Shown: piece after piece, positions 38,001-48,249 of the stretch
Numbering within the stretch: position 1 is the first letter of the stretch
How the letters are laid out: each line of letters opens with the position of its first letter
Origin: Hydractinia symbiolongicarpus
Lineage: Eukaryota > Cnidaria > Hydrozoa > Anthoathecata > Hydractiniidae
Reading direction: 5' to 3'
DNA: 60,000 bases
NCBI RefSeq assembly: GCF_029227915.1
Contig: NC_079887.1
Coordinates: 10,604,001-10,664,000 of the forward strand
Notes under the pieces: model-generated
What the model saw: the letters and a program-made list of their open reading frames with translations, nothing else
What the model was told of the DNA's origin: nothing
Databases searched by the model: none
Position numbers and translations under genes: made by a program

Positions 38001-39076
38001 TTTATAAGTAGTAAACAAACAAAAAAATAAGATGCACCACACCACTTAGTACACATCATTCTCTTTGAATTTCATTTAACAAATATTTTTCGAGTTTTCT
38101 TCCAGAGTGAATCTAAAATCCTTCAAAAAGTCCAGACTTTTCTATCGATATAAAATTTCATGATTTTTCCACATTTTTCTGTGGTAGGAACTCTGTTGTT
38201 ATTAGAGAAAGGATCATATTTTCTAATGATCATTCTGAGCAACATTTTAATTTCATAGAGATCAAAACAGAGCTGCAATGTTAAAAACTTTTAATCTCAC
38301 CTGCCAACAACTGGGTCGAATAGCTCCGATGATTTTTGATTGGTTCTTAAATCAGTTCCCCAGGTTTCGAAAAAATGAAGTACGATTGATGCTGATGAAA
38401 CAACAGGTGGCAGCCGAATTATTTTCTACAAAAATATCAAAAGTAATTATGAAAACCACTAGCCAAATTTAAAGTAAGTAAAAATCTTTAATTTATATAT
38501 CCCTACCAAGCAAAATTCCTCCATGCTCTTGCATTCTTTTTCATGTCCTAGTTTACCAAGAAGTGCCCAATGGAACTTGACAACTGAAAAAATAATAATG
38601 GCAACTAAATCCATTAGAACCTCTCTTCTTTGCAAAATTTTTTTTATAAATAACAAACAATTTCAATCATTTATACCAGGAGCACTTGGGATTTTCTCAT
38701 TTTTAAACATTTCTGTAAGTACTCCCTAAAAAAAGAACATTATAAAAAAACATCAGTAATAGAGCATAAAAATACAAATAATTTGTTTGTTAGTATTTGC
38801 TATTGAAAAACAAACGCTCTTTTAAAGAGATACATTCTCACCTGAAAATCAAAAAACATGCTGTGTGGTCTGTATATTGTGGCTTCTGCATTATTACTCC
38901 ATGTTACACGCAGAACAAACTCCTAAAAACAAGAATTACATGCGGAAGATAGAAACAAATCTAAAATATAGAGCTATAACATTTTTATTTATACTTACAT
39001 ATCTCTTCCCGGCTATGTCTTTTCTGATTTTTTCTAATCCAAGTACTTTTATATCTTGGATATACTTTGAACACAT
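24733..39076 (-). CDS. p47phox/Tks-like organizer with C-terminal SH2 (PX-SH3-SH3-SH3-SH2), complete
   Basis: Scaffold that should bind phosphoinositides (PX), proline motifs (three SH3) and phosphotyrosine (SH2). Exons: 38999-39076, 38842-38922, 38677-38725, 38507-38583, 38301-38425, 37695-37744, 37176-37286, 35561-35689, 34715-34832, 34335-34428, 33756-33817, 33468-33574, 33222-33269, 33084-33120, 32447-32543, 31730-31849, 27082-27295, 26347-26664, 25975-26042, 25818-25859, 25660-25700, 24733-24913. All have AG/GT borders and compatible phases; the sum is 2247 nt, giving 748 residues. Domains: PX about 4-125, SH3 about 157-214, SH3 about 235-288, PPPRRES about 321-327, SH3 about 465-521, proline-rich 533-638, SH2 about 643-742. 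PX-SH3-SH3-PPPRR-S is the hallmark order of the p47phox/Tks family. The added SH3 and SH2 set it apart. The start ATG (39074-39076) directly precedes the first PX strand. Confidence 0.88.
25159..25186. repeat. 28-bp perfect palindrome in the last intron
   Basis: TATATTGCATTATA and its exact reverse complement abut with no loop. A partial extra copy of TAATGCAATATA follows. It lies in intron 21, within the SH2 coding part. Confidence 0.8.
26347..26664 (-). other. proline-rich exon 18
   Basis: The largest exon (318 nt) encodes PRPKPRPRPAPRPKNK, GPPAPPRRVSLAETMEGRPL and KKMANRPPLPAPLLDD, then an acidic tail with EEDFYDEPETQLRS. It offers several PxxP and RxxPxxP sites, so it is a likely ligand for SH3 partners or for the protein's own SH3s. 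FYDEP is a plausible tyrosine phosphorylation site. The counterpart in the duplicated gene (20724-21045) keeps RRPLPP and the terminal RS before the SH2. Confidence 0.85.
27082..27295 (-). other. third SH3 domain, single exon 17
   Basis: One 214-nt exon encodes EVEFYSALLDYIPTGKKKED, IALQKGDIVQLISTDSGW and KGWVPENYLERRYDIDLEAL. ALLDY, the acidic RT loop, a single Trp followed by Met (GWM where GWW is usual) and GWVPENYLE are clear SH3 landmarks. The donor is read at 27076-27081 (GTAGGT). The alternative donor 5 nt downstream would give an immediate stop when joined to the next exon. Confidence 0.88.
28255..28296. repeat. (GAAT)n microsatellite
   Basis: GAATGAATGAATGAATAAAT and variants, within intron 16 of the organizer-like gene. 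Confidence 0.85.
28430..28605. repeat. A-rich CAAA low-complexity tract
   Basis: Runs of A interrupted by single C or G, with repeated CAAACAAA units. Produces a spurious Phe-rich reading frame on the minus strand. Confidence 0.8.
29935..30060. repeat. (AACG)n/(CAAA)n low-complexity tract
   Basis: AACGAACGAACAAACGAACG is followed by CAAACAAT-type repeats. Simple repeat in intron 16. Confidence 0.75.
31730..33817 (-). other. linker exons 11-16, with PPPRRES and YVNV motifs
   Basis: Six short exons encode a Ser-rich, probably disordered linker. YAVIRKPPPRRESVRSRSSS spans exons 11-12 and corresponds to the PPRRSSIR autoinhibitory region of p47phox and the PPPRR motif of Tks proteins, where serine phosphorylation is known to release autoinhibition. 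Exon 15 contains NGDMYVNVNSE (Tyr about residue 404), a YxN sequence of the kind bound by Grb2-type SH2 domains. Exon 14 is only 37 nt. The 4.4 kb intron between exons 16 and 17 (27296-31729) is listed separately. Confidence 0.82.
34335..34832 (-). other. second SH3 domain, exons 9 and 10
   Basis: Exons 34715-34832 and 34335-34428 encode EQYVAMISYDAQNNDELSYK, EQIEVLEKSNYGWWRVR and INDKIGITPATNLQRV. Acidic RT loop, GWW and the GxxP motif are present. The Tyr that normally follows (as in GYFPSMY of p47phox) is Asn here (GITPATN), which removes one of the aromatic residues of the peptide groove. Spacing to the first SH3 is short, as in the tandem SH3 pair of p47phox. Confidence 0.85.
34585..34618. 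repeat. 34-bp hairpin in the intron between exons 9 and 10
   Basis: GAACGATTATCAAATG (34585-34600) and CATTTGATAATCGTTC (34603-34618) are perfect 16-bp inverted arms around AA. It lies wholly inside the intron. It could be a small foldback element or an RNA structure affecting splicing. Confidence 0.7.
35561..37286 (-). other. first SH3 domain, split over exons 7 and 8
   Basis: Exon 37176-37286 gives DQYQIVADYQATNVGEISLI and EGKQVTIIEKNER. Exon 35561-35689 gives GWWFIADDTGKQGWAPATYL and EP. The ALYDY-type motif is VADYQ, followed by the GWW and GWAPATYLEP elements found in p47phox and Tks SH3-1. The intron falls just before GWW. The 1.5 kb intron between them (35690-37175) has no other supported feature apart from a GTCGGCAATTACG-like transposon fragment near 36810. 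Confidence 0.88.
38301..39076 (-). other. PX-domain exons (1-5) of the organizer-like gene
   Basis: The five exons give MCSKYIQDIKVLGLEKI, then KRYEFVLRVTWSNNAEATIY, RPHSMFFDFQ, GVLTEMFKNEKIPSAP, VVKFHWALLGKLGHEKE, CKSMEEFCLKIIRLPPVVSS and VLHFFETWGTD. This follows the order of p47phox/Tks PX domains: beta strands with the xYxVxVxW pattern, the YRR-type lipid motif, a short Pro loop, and a final helix ending in FFE. The usual second Arg of the lipid motif is replaced (RPHS), so phosphoinositide affinity may be altered. Confidence 0.85.
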
Positions 39077-40319
39077 AATTCCAACTTATTTGTCTTTAAC
39101 TAAAGAAGAATATGTACAATGGTCAAACTTTCTATTATTAAATAAGACTTGTATCAGAAACATTCACTACCATTCAGGATTATGACATTACCATCAAATT
39201 TTGCTACACATGTATATGTAAAGGCAGTCAATTAGCAATTCATCTCATACAAGGTATGCTGACAGTATTACACATTGCTGATATGTAAAAATAAAATGAT
39301 ACATTATACCTGAAGGGTAATGCAAGGTCTTTGAGTATAAGATATTATTATGAATTTCTTTTTTAAGCTCAGACAAATAAGAAAGTGTAAAGTGGTAATG
39401 GACTGAAAAAAACATGCAAATTATTGTTTTTTCATCGCATAAAAATGAAAATTATTTTTACTTCCTATAAATTTTGGAATTCTGATGAATTTCGCCATTC
39501 TTTCTATGAATTAATAAACCCTGCTGTATATATATTGAAAACACAGGATCAAGATTCATCAAGTTAACTGTTCCTAACTTATTTTAAAAAAAAATCTATT
39601 GTTTATTCTTTAATGCATTTCATCAAGATTATACACTCATTTATATAAGATCTTTAATCTCATGTGAAAGGTCTGAAAACTAATGTTTTAATTTACAAGG
39701 GAATACACTTATCAAGCTGAGATGTCTTTAAGAATGCATTTATCAATGCATATTCTTATTAATGCATATTCTGGGTTACCTGTAAAACAGCAGAAATATA
39801 GATAGATACATTTTTAAAACTTTGACTACTAATGCAAATTAATTTACATAAACTTTTCTAACCACAGATTAATTTGCAAGTACCATTGCAGGGTGATTTT
39901 CCTGACCAGGCATGTCAAATGTTGCTGGTTTATAAAAAAAAGATTATTATCAGATATTATCACAAAACTATCAAAACAGGTGACACCTCTCTAAAAAACC
40001 CACCAGTATATAAGATGAGGAGCTCGAATGACTCTTTGCAACGACTCTCAAACTCGCATGAATTATTCTAGAATTCACCAAAATTATTTTCGAAATGCAA
40101 AACAAAGCTTTATCGACTCAGCCACGAAAAAACAACTTTTAAAATATTACAGAATTGTGTGAACTTATCTCTTATAATAATACGGAGAGTGTGTCTGTCT
40201 GTCTGTAACAAGCAAAGTGAATGTGTTCATTTTCATTTTGATGTAGTCAAATTTTCTTTGAAGTTGCCTAAAACAGTATGTCCATTTTGCCAGCTGGTTT
40301 ACTTTGTTTGCATCACATA
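39077..40319. other. upstream region of the organizer-like gene; no other gene seen
   Basis: Contains the presumed 5' UTR and promoter of the minus-strand gene starting at 39076. No TATA box or initiator can be singled out in this AT-rich DNA. A (GTCT)n tract lies near 40190-40205. Confidence 0.45.
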
Positions 40320-43300
40320 AATAATAATAACAATAATAATAATAACAATAAATACTTAAAGTGGCTAGGCCAGAAAATCACAAAAACCTATAGTTAGTGG
40401 ATTGTTTCCACTGGGGGCCAATAGAACAAAAGAGAAACAAAAAATGATAAACTTTAGGCTGCCTCAGCTCAATCAAACATAATAACATTTTTAATCTGTA
40501 AAAATTAAAAAGTTAAAAAGTGATCTCCATTAGAATTTGCCAAATACATTAGAGACGGAAGTCTTAAACAAAAGCAGACTTCCATTACAGGTCACTTGGT
40601 CTGAAAGATCATTCCACACTTTTGCAGCTCTAAATAGGAAGGCTTTTTTGCCAAATTCCGTGTTGACCAAGGGAAGTGTGAACCTGTTTTTGACGATTAT
40701 GTTTATGACGTTTTTTGCCAAAAGAAATTTTGAGCGCATGTAATCAGAAGCAATGTGATTCATGGCTTTGAAAACTAATATGGCATTATTTTGATGAGTA
40801 AATTATTCAGTGAATATTCCCTCTCTTTCCCAAGAAAGGTACGGACACATTTTAATCGTTTTTCTAGTTTTCTCACCTTGGGTGGAACAAGCCCATGCCG
40901 AGGAGCAGTAGTTGAAATATGGCATGACAAGTGCATTAATTAAAAGGTTTTTTGTTTGAGGTGTTAAACAGGATGCAATGGTTCTAATTTTAGAATATTC
41001 AATTAGTATTTTTCTATTTATGGCAACTCCAATTTAATTAGTTGTTCTACGGGGGAAGTCGATAGTAGCTTACGTTCGGTCGGTAAAATAAAAATAATTT
41101 TATTGAGAATGTATGGTCGGAACAACAAAAAAATAATAAAAAAAAACAATGGAGTGTTTTTTTCTATGTATTTTTGCATAACGCACGTATAGTTTATATT
41201 TTTTAGTTGCGAAGAAAAAATTATAATAATTTGTCTCACTAAAAATATATATCTAGTTCTCAAGGTGAAAAGGTAAAAATACTTGCATGCTCAAAAACTT
41301 GAGTTATGCAGCAAGAATTTTTCTTGTGTTGTTTTGAAAGTTGTACAGAATATACTTGTATTGTTTTGAAAGTTTTACAGCAGGTTATACTTGCGCTGTT
41401 TCGAAACTTATACAGCAAGTTATTCTTCTCCTACTTAAATAATAAAACAAACAATTTTAGTGTTCTTTGTAGGAAAATCTAAATTTAAGTGATTTAAAAA
41501 TTTAATTTAAGTTAGTTGAGAATATTTAAAGACTTTCGCAGCAGTAAAATCATTTTTTTTAAATTCATAACGGAGGAAGGTGTTACGACATGCTTATTCT
41601 ATCTTGTTTTAAGTATTTTTCGTAAATGGTATCGACTGTATTACAGTTCCTAAATGGTATCGACTGTATTACAGTTTAGCTAGCGTAACTTTAAACATAT
41701 ATATTAATCATAACGAAGGAGGGTGTCACAACAATAATCTGTCTTGTTTTTCGCTTGTATTATAACTATTTTAGCGAAAGTAGCTAATTTTTGTTATAAA
41801 CCAGATAAAAATTTAAAAACTTCTGTTTAACAAAATTAGCGCAATGCGCATTTCAGTTTTATTGCAACAAATTACCATGAACTAAGAATCAACTTTCAGT
41901 GGCCTTAACAACAGTGGTCCTAAGTAAAGTAATGTTATTGATTCACCTAGTTGATACTTAACCAACAAAAAATAACATCATTGATTATCTTTTATGCTCA
42001 TTATAATTTCACAAGATGGGATGAGAATTTGTTGTTTTTCCTTTCTTTTTTCTTTAAAACTTTTTTGCTTGATATTATTATTTTTTTGTTTTCGTGAAAA
42101 TTAGGGTCGGTCAGGCCTGTAGAACAACTAATTAAATTGGAGTTGCCTATGTCATTAATGTGCTCTTACGATTGCATTTTCAAAGTTACCCCAAGATATC
42201 GGCTCCTCTTCAAAGAAATACCCATATAGTTGATAGTTTTGTTCTCAACTTTTTTTAACTGCCTGTGGTTGCCGAAAAAGATTGTTTCAGTTTTGTCTGT
42301 ATTAATAGTCATTTTATTATTATTCAGCCAGAGGTTGACTTGTGAAAGTTCTAACTCAACCTGGGAGACAAGGGTATCCAAGTTTTTATGGGAGGAAATT
42401 ATTATTGTATCATCTGCATATAGATGATGGTAGTTTGAATTGATGACAGATTTTAAGTCATCAAGAAACAAAAGAAAGAGCAGGGGCCCCAACATAGATC
42501 CCTGCGACACCCCAAAAAGGTCTTCATGAAGCAGATCTGATCCTGTGTTGTTTACAAGAGTCAGCTGCATTCGGCCCGTTCAGTAGGACTTGAACCAGTC
42601 AAAAGCAGCATCTCTGATGCCAAAACACCATAGTTTTTTTCAACAAAATTTTATTATCAACAGTGTCACAAGCTTTTTTAACAAAGTTTTGTTGGTCGAG
42701 CTCAGTAAGAATAAAATCAGAGACATCGACTACTGCAGTTTCTGTGGAAAAGAGTTTTTGAAATCCGACTGTATGTCATTCAGGAAGTTGTGCTCAGAAA
42801 TAAAATGAGACAATTGCTCATGCACTAACTTCCCAAACAATTTTATAGGAATTGGCAAATGGAGATAGGCTGATAATTAGTAGTATCAGATTTATTGCCA
42901 CTTTTTAAAATAGGCGAGACCCATTTAGTCTTGCAACATTTAGGTACGTAATCAGTAAATAAAGATTTGTTGAAAAGACTAGATAAATAAATACTTAAAA
43001 CTGACGAAGCTGGTTGCAGCTGTGAACCAACTCCGTCCAAGTCTGTAGCTTTATTAAGTTTCAGTGAACTAATTATCTTTTCGACACTTTTGGTCTCAAT
43101 AGGGGTACACCGGAAATCTTGTCGGCTAACAGGTGGATTAACATTAGTAGTGTCAAAAGAAAATTTAAGGCTAGTTTGGCACCAACACTGACAAAAAATG
43201 AATTAAATGTGTTGGAAATTTCTTTTAAGTGATAAGTTTCTGTACCATCGTTTTGGACTACTCGTTTTATTGAGGTAGTATTGCTTGACTTATCAGGAAC

Positions 43301-44285
43301 CAGTTTTTTTTCTGTTTTCCAAAGTTGTTTTGGCCTGTTTTCAAAAGTCCTGCAAAACGTCATTATAGTACTCGTTTTTGAGTCGATTTTTGAGACTTGA
43401 TGCTTTCTGTTTTAAGAAGTCTCTTTCTTTGATGGCTATTATTAATTCATCAGTGACTCATGCCTCCACACGGCTAAAAAATCTATGTGTCTTGAAATAA
43501 ACATGTTTGTCAGCCACCGTTTTAACATTTTTATTCAGTTTCTCACAAGCTTCATCAAGGTCATCATAATTATTAAAATATGACCAGTCTAAATTTCTGA
43601 TATCATTTAGAAAAGCCTCTTCACTGAAGTTCTTGAAGCTACAAACCTTGGTAGTTTTAGGTTTAAATTTTGGGCTTTTAAATTTTCTGATGACATAGAC
43701 TAAATTGTGATCACTGATGCCTGAATCCATGACACCAGTTTTAGAAATACAAAAACTGCTAGAAAGTATCAATCAAGTCTAAAGAGTGCTACTATTTTCG
43801 GTAACACGAGTCGACTCCATAACATGTTGTTTTAGGAAAAGAGTGGAGCATAATTCCTTTATTTTGGAGGAAAGAGCATATTTTAAAAGCATGTCAGAGT
43901 TAAAACCTCCCAACATAAAAACTTCTTTATCTTTTTGGAGCTTATTAAAACACTGTTTAAAATGAGTACACAGGTTTTCCGTACTCTGCAAATCACTAAC
44001 TCCAGGTGGCCTGTACACCCCATACACGTAAATAGGTTTAATTTTTTTCAGGCACACTTTCACCCATAGTGATTCAACATTTTTGAAGTATAGGTGTTTC
44101 AAAAGGTGCCTATCTAAGTTTTCATTAACAAAAATCACAACACCTCCACGTCTATTCTGATCATTCCTATATAAAAAACATAGCCATCAATTTTAACGTC
44201 ATTGTCAATGATGGTGTCATCAATTTTGGTTTCACAGATAGAAGTTCTGTGGAAATTCACTGCACACAAAGTAGGTCAGCACATA
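40320..44285 (-). mobile_element. non-LTR retrotransposon (LINE), decayed, with endonuclease and reverse transcriptase
   Basis: Reading the minus strand: endonuclease segment (about 44285-43458) with KIDGYVFY, NRRGGVVIFVNE, YRPPG, GGFNSD (GDFNSD-type) and DSGISDHNLVYV; reverse transcriptase (about 43363-42150) with KSGNKSDTTNYQPIS, GVSQGSMLGPLLFLLFLDDL and HHLYADDTIII (catalytic YADD), plus LWLNNNKM; C-terminal region (41020-40530) with CSSAWACS and FRAAKVWNDLSDQV; then a 3' UTR and a (TAA/TTG)-rich tail at 40320-40351. Frameshifts and stops show it is dead, and the 5' end is truncated. A DNA element (41022-42147) interrupts it. Confidence 0.88.
41022..42147. mobile_element. 1126-bp DNA element with 29-bp perfect terminal inverted repeats, inserted in the LINE
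   Basis: GGCAACTCCAATTTAATTAG continues to TTGTTCTAC at 41022-41050, and its exact reverse complement occupies 42119-42147. The flanks are TAT on both sides (41019-41021 and 42148-42150), a 3-bp target duplication. The LINE reading frame is continuous across the insertion when the element and one TAT are ignored. The interior has no transposase frame but carries direct repeats (TAAATGGTATCGACTGTATT twice near 41624-41670; a CATAACGRAGGARGGTGT motif twice). A non-autonomous element. Confidence 0.88.
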
Positions 44286-44509
44286 GCTAGCTAATTCGCT
44301 ACCTAGCTACCACCATTGCATAGTAAAGAATAAAAGTTGAATCAGTATTAGTACCACTACTACTAACCTTGACCTACTAGTGCTAATGGAGAATTTAAGA
44401 ATTGTGTTTCTTCTTCAGCAGTAAAGTCCTTAAAGGACAATCATGAATGATATCAGGGTTGTGGTTTTGTTTTAAAAAATTCTGGTATGTAGTTACACAA
44501 ACTGAAGAT

Positions 44510-46205
44510 AGATAGATATTTTATTTATCAATAGCAGTTATTAATAATTAAAATAAAAATAAAATAAATATAAAGAAAAAGAAAATAAATATAATAATTA
44601 GTCAGGGTAACAAAATTAAAATATATAATGCTTTTGAAGGGAGACCATACCTAATAGGATAAAGCTAAGGCAAAGGGTATGGCCACCCTTGGAGAATTAC
44701 AGTAAAAGATACGAGACCCACAAAACAACACACACATAATAGTGGGTCAAATGATAAACAACCATGCGAGAAACAAATGGTCAAGTCTGATAATTCAGAA
44801 AGGATTGGTAAGAGGAAACAGTACTTTCTCAGATCACTTCTAAGATTAAAATAATCAAGGGAAACAAATTTTCTAGTCAACAAAGACTGCAACTTATTCC
44901 AGAAATTAATGGCATTAAATCTAATGAGTTTTTACCAAAAGAAATAGTATTAAAGGTAGGGAGATTGATCAAACCAATCTTCTCTGCCCAAGTGCCTTGA
45001 GTATGGGTGAAGTCAACCGTAAATGTATTAGGAATAGAAGCAGGCAATTTTTCATGAAATAGTTTATGAAAAAATAGAATATTGTGACATTGGACAATAT
45101 CAGAGAATTCAAGATTACCATACAGGTTTTGCAAAACAGTAATACGATTAACATCAAGACTGTTTGATTTGACAAATTTTGATTACAATATTGCAAGTGC
45201 GAATGAAAAATGGCATAGTAAACTAGAATAAGAACATTTAAAGACCAAAGTGACGAAGTTTAGCTAAAGCTCCATTGGCCCTCTTGAGCTTGGCAAAAGT
45301 ATCATTGATCTGAGACTTTCAGCTTAAATCAGAATCTAATAGAACACAAGATATTTAATACAATTACTAGGTATAAGCCTTTTATCAATGATTAAAACCC
45401 TAAAATCGTAATTAAGAGGGGTCCGTGCATGTTTAAAAACAACCTACTTAGTCTTACTAGCATTAAGAGAAATTTTATTGGCATTCAGCCAATGGCAAAG
45501 AAGCTTGAGGTCAAAATTCACTTGTTTGGCCAGTTGTTTCAAAGATTTACTGAAATTTTAGAGATTGGTGTCATCAGCAAAGTGATGCACCAAAGAAAAA
45601 TTAATTGAACAATGCAGGTCGTTAATATAAATTAAAAATAAAAGAGGTCCTAAAACAGAGCCCTGAGAGACACCATGCCTGATAGACCTTTTTGAATGTT
45701 TACATTTTTTGCGGTAAGCCCTTCTGGCTCTAACAACTGCATGGCAGGCAGAAAGATGCGGAAGCTTGCTGAAGAAAGGTCTTTTTTAGTCCATTTCTTT
45801 CTAGGGAAATATTTTCGAGGCTTTAAACTATTATCAAGTGTAAATAGATAACTTCTGATTGACATATAATCATATAAAGTCATAATGATACCTCGCCCGA
45901 AGAGACAGACTAAAAAGGACCTCAATTCACCTAGCGCCTGCATCTTTTTGCCTGCCACGCAATTGTTAAAGCTTATCGCGGAAAATGTAAACACTCAAAA
46001 AGGTCTATAAGATTACTAGTTGATATATTTCCATTGATGGATACAAACTGTTGACATCCTGTTAAATAAGACTTAAATAGTGAGAGTGGGGTACCACGAA
46101 TTCCATAGTGAAAAAGCTTTTTAAGCAAAATTTCATGATCAACCGTACCAAAAGCCTTTTGAAGATCAATGAAAACTCCACATGCATAATTTCCTTTATC
46201 AAGAG
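44510..46205 (-). mobile_element. second LINE remnant (reverse transcriptase fragment)
   Basis: Minus strand: GVFIDLQKAFGTVDHEILLK (RT motif with the catalytic Asp region), HYGIRG, RHGVSQGSVLGPLLFLIYIN, HHFADDTN (catalytic FADD near 45570), LCHWLNANKISLNASKTK, then a degenerate C-terminal part and an A/T-rich 3' end around 44520-44640. Many stops. It is interrupted by a MITE at 45685-46005. It differs in sequence from the LINE at 40320-44285, so it is a separate family or a separate insertion. Confidence 0.85.
45685..46005. mobile_element. 321-bp MITE inserted in the second LINE, TA target site
   Basis: Terminal repeats GACCTTTTTGAATGTTTACA (left) and, reverse-complemented, GACCTTTTTGAGTGTTTACA (right) extend about 35 bp with a few mismatches. 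Both ends are flanked by TA, as for mariner/Tc-type elements. It separates two parts of the LINE's reverse transcriptase. The minus-strand reading frame crossing it (45650-45994) is chance. Confidence 0.8.
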
Positions 46206-47659
46206 CTCAACAATTTACCAAATTCAAAATTCAGACAAGACTTTAGCTAAATGTAGCTAGCTACGTAGCTATACAGTAGCATAAAAATTTGTGACGCTAT
46301 GGCTATATGAAGTTTTTTTGTATTTGCAGTCAAAAATTTACCTACTTGACCATGTCATATCCGCTTGAGTTGGGTAAACTAAAAACAGATTTGTTTATTT
46401 TTAAAAACAGCCATGTTTGGGGGGTTTGTTGATCTTTCTTTCGATTTAAGGCTGGTCACACGCCCCAGGATCAACACTTACCAATAATTAGTACTCGAGC
46501 TGCAATAAAGTGTGGCAAGAGTTATCTCGATAAAAATGTTGAAAGATACAGAGTTCTGGCGCGAAACACGCGTGTGCTACGGCGCTAATGTTTGTCAACA
46601 AACAGAGAAAATGATGGAACACTGTACTTATAAATGAAATCCAACTTCCCTACTCTACTGACTAATCTTAACTGCTATGCTATCATCATAATTAACTTTT
46701 TTTGTTTTGTCGTTTAGAAACATGTTGTCTCATAGGTGATCAATAGTCCTGTCGTAGTGTCGTATTATAACGGAAATAATTAAAAAAGACCAGTTTGTTT
46801 TGTGTTTGTTTTGTAGCATAGGATAGGTGGTTCGGTAGAATTACTTTTGTACTTGTAGCCTGACAATCAAGGTCAAGATGAATGAAAAAATAATCATAGC
46901 TTACAAAAATAGGTCAACATTATTTATTTACACTAAAGGTAAAGTTTACTTACAATAAACCCCGCATTCCTCCTATGATAAAAAATACCAGTCCAGTGTT
47001 TGGACACATATATTACACACATGTATATATAGATGAGTTGCGGTTTGACACAATGTTTCGATTTTGCATCAAGAACAATGGTCATGCAAAAGCGAGAATC
47101 TTAAACAGAGAAGATGAGAAAACACAATTCCAATAATTTTCAATCGTATATTCCAAAAAAACTAAAAATTAGCGGAAATAGTCAATTTGGCCTAGCTAGT
47201 CCTTCTTTTATTGCTTTTAGGATGCGCACACATATGAGATTCTGTAATCATTTGCAAACCATCATAGAAAAACTTAATAATTTTAAACATATAATAACAG
47301 GAATAAGTTAAACAATTGAGTTATAATACAAAGATGCTACTAGTTCATTTAGATTCATGCCATAAATTTAAATTTACATTAAGAAAAACCAAGAAATAAC
47401 AGGAGAAAACAGGTGTTTCTATTATTAAACAAATCTTTTTACAGGAGATTTCACAAGATCAGAAAAAACAGTAGCACCATGAAATGTTTAAAAACCATCA
47501 AAATGGGATCTTGAAAAATATTGTTTGTAAATTGTTTTGAAACCATCAAATATAGGATGGAACAAAGCAAAAACGTCACCAGTGACTGGACAAGTCTCAA
47601 ATTATTGCTTTCAATTTTACCAGTTAATTCAAGAACATAACATTGCATAAGTTTTAGGG
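46206..47659. other. no gene seen
   Basis: Includes a somewhat CpG-richer patch near 46540-46600, which could be a promoter or a remote 5' exon, but no exon can be supported. Confidence 0.4.
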
Positions 47660-47975
47660 CATTTGTGAAAGAAAAACATTTCTATCACTGCTTTTCCTTT
47701 TTAAACTTTTAAAATGCGATTTGAAAAAACATTTTTATTGCCGCTTTTCGTTCTTAAACTTCTAAAATGTGATCTTAAAAAACATTTCTATCGCCGCTAT
47801 TCGTTTTTAAACTTTTAAAATGCGATCTTAAAAACATTTCTATCACCGCTTTTCGTTTATAAACTTTCAAAATGTGATCTTAAAAAACATTCCTATCGCC
47901 ACTTCTCGTTTTTAAACTTTTAAAATGCGACTTAAAAAAAATTCTATCGCCGCTTTTCATTTTTAAACTTAGGAA
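47660..47975. repeat. about 53-bp minisatellite, six copies
   Basis: Units like AACATTTCTATCRCCGCTTT, TCGTTTTTAAACTTTTAAAA, TGCGATCTTAAAA. The AAAATGYGAT landmark recurs at 47711, 47764, 47817, 47868 and about 47922 (spacing 51-54). Confidence 0.8.
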
Positions 47976-48249
47976 ATACGATCTAACTAAACTTTTATAT
48001 TTAATTAATGCAATTAAAAATGTCTAAAGAGTTCGCGCAAAATAGATTGCTAAAATTGATTTTGCAACCTATTGTGAATAAACAATCGATCGCGTGGCGT
48101 CATTTTTTTTAGCAAGGCAATTATTTTCTTAAAAAAACAAAAGCTATCACAATGTTTTTGTTCCGTGTAACTATTCGTGCGAGTTGAGCGTCCGCAGTAG
48201 ATTACATTTAGACTGTACTGTAACTAATTACAAAAACAAAATCATCATT

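Noticed and set aside
42230-42427. Plus-strand frame over the LINE reverse transcriptase
   Set aside because: Antisense shadow of the YADD-containing minus-strand frame.
45650-45994. 114-codon minus-strand frame
   Set aside because: Runs across the MITE-LINE junction and is not conserved coding sequence.
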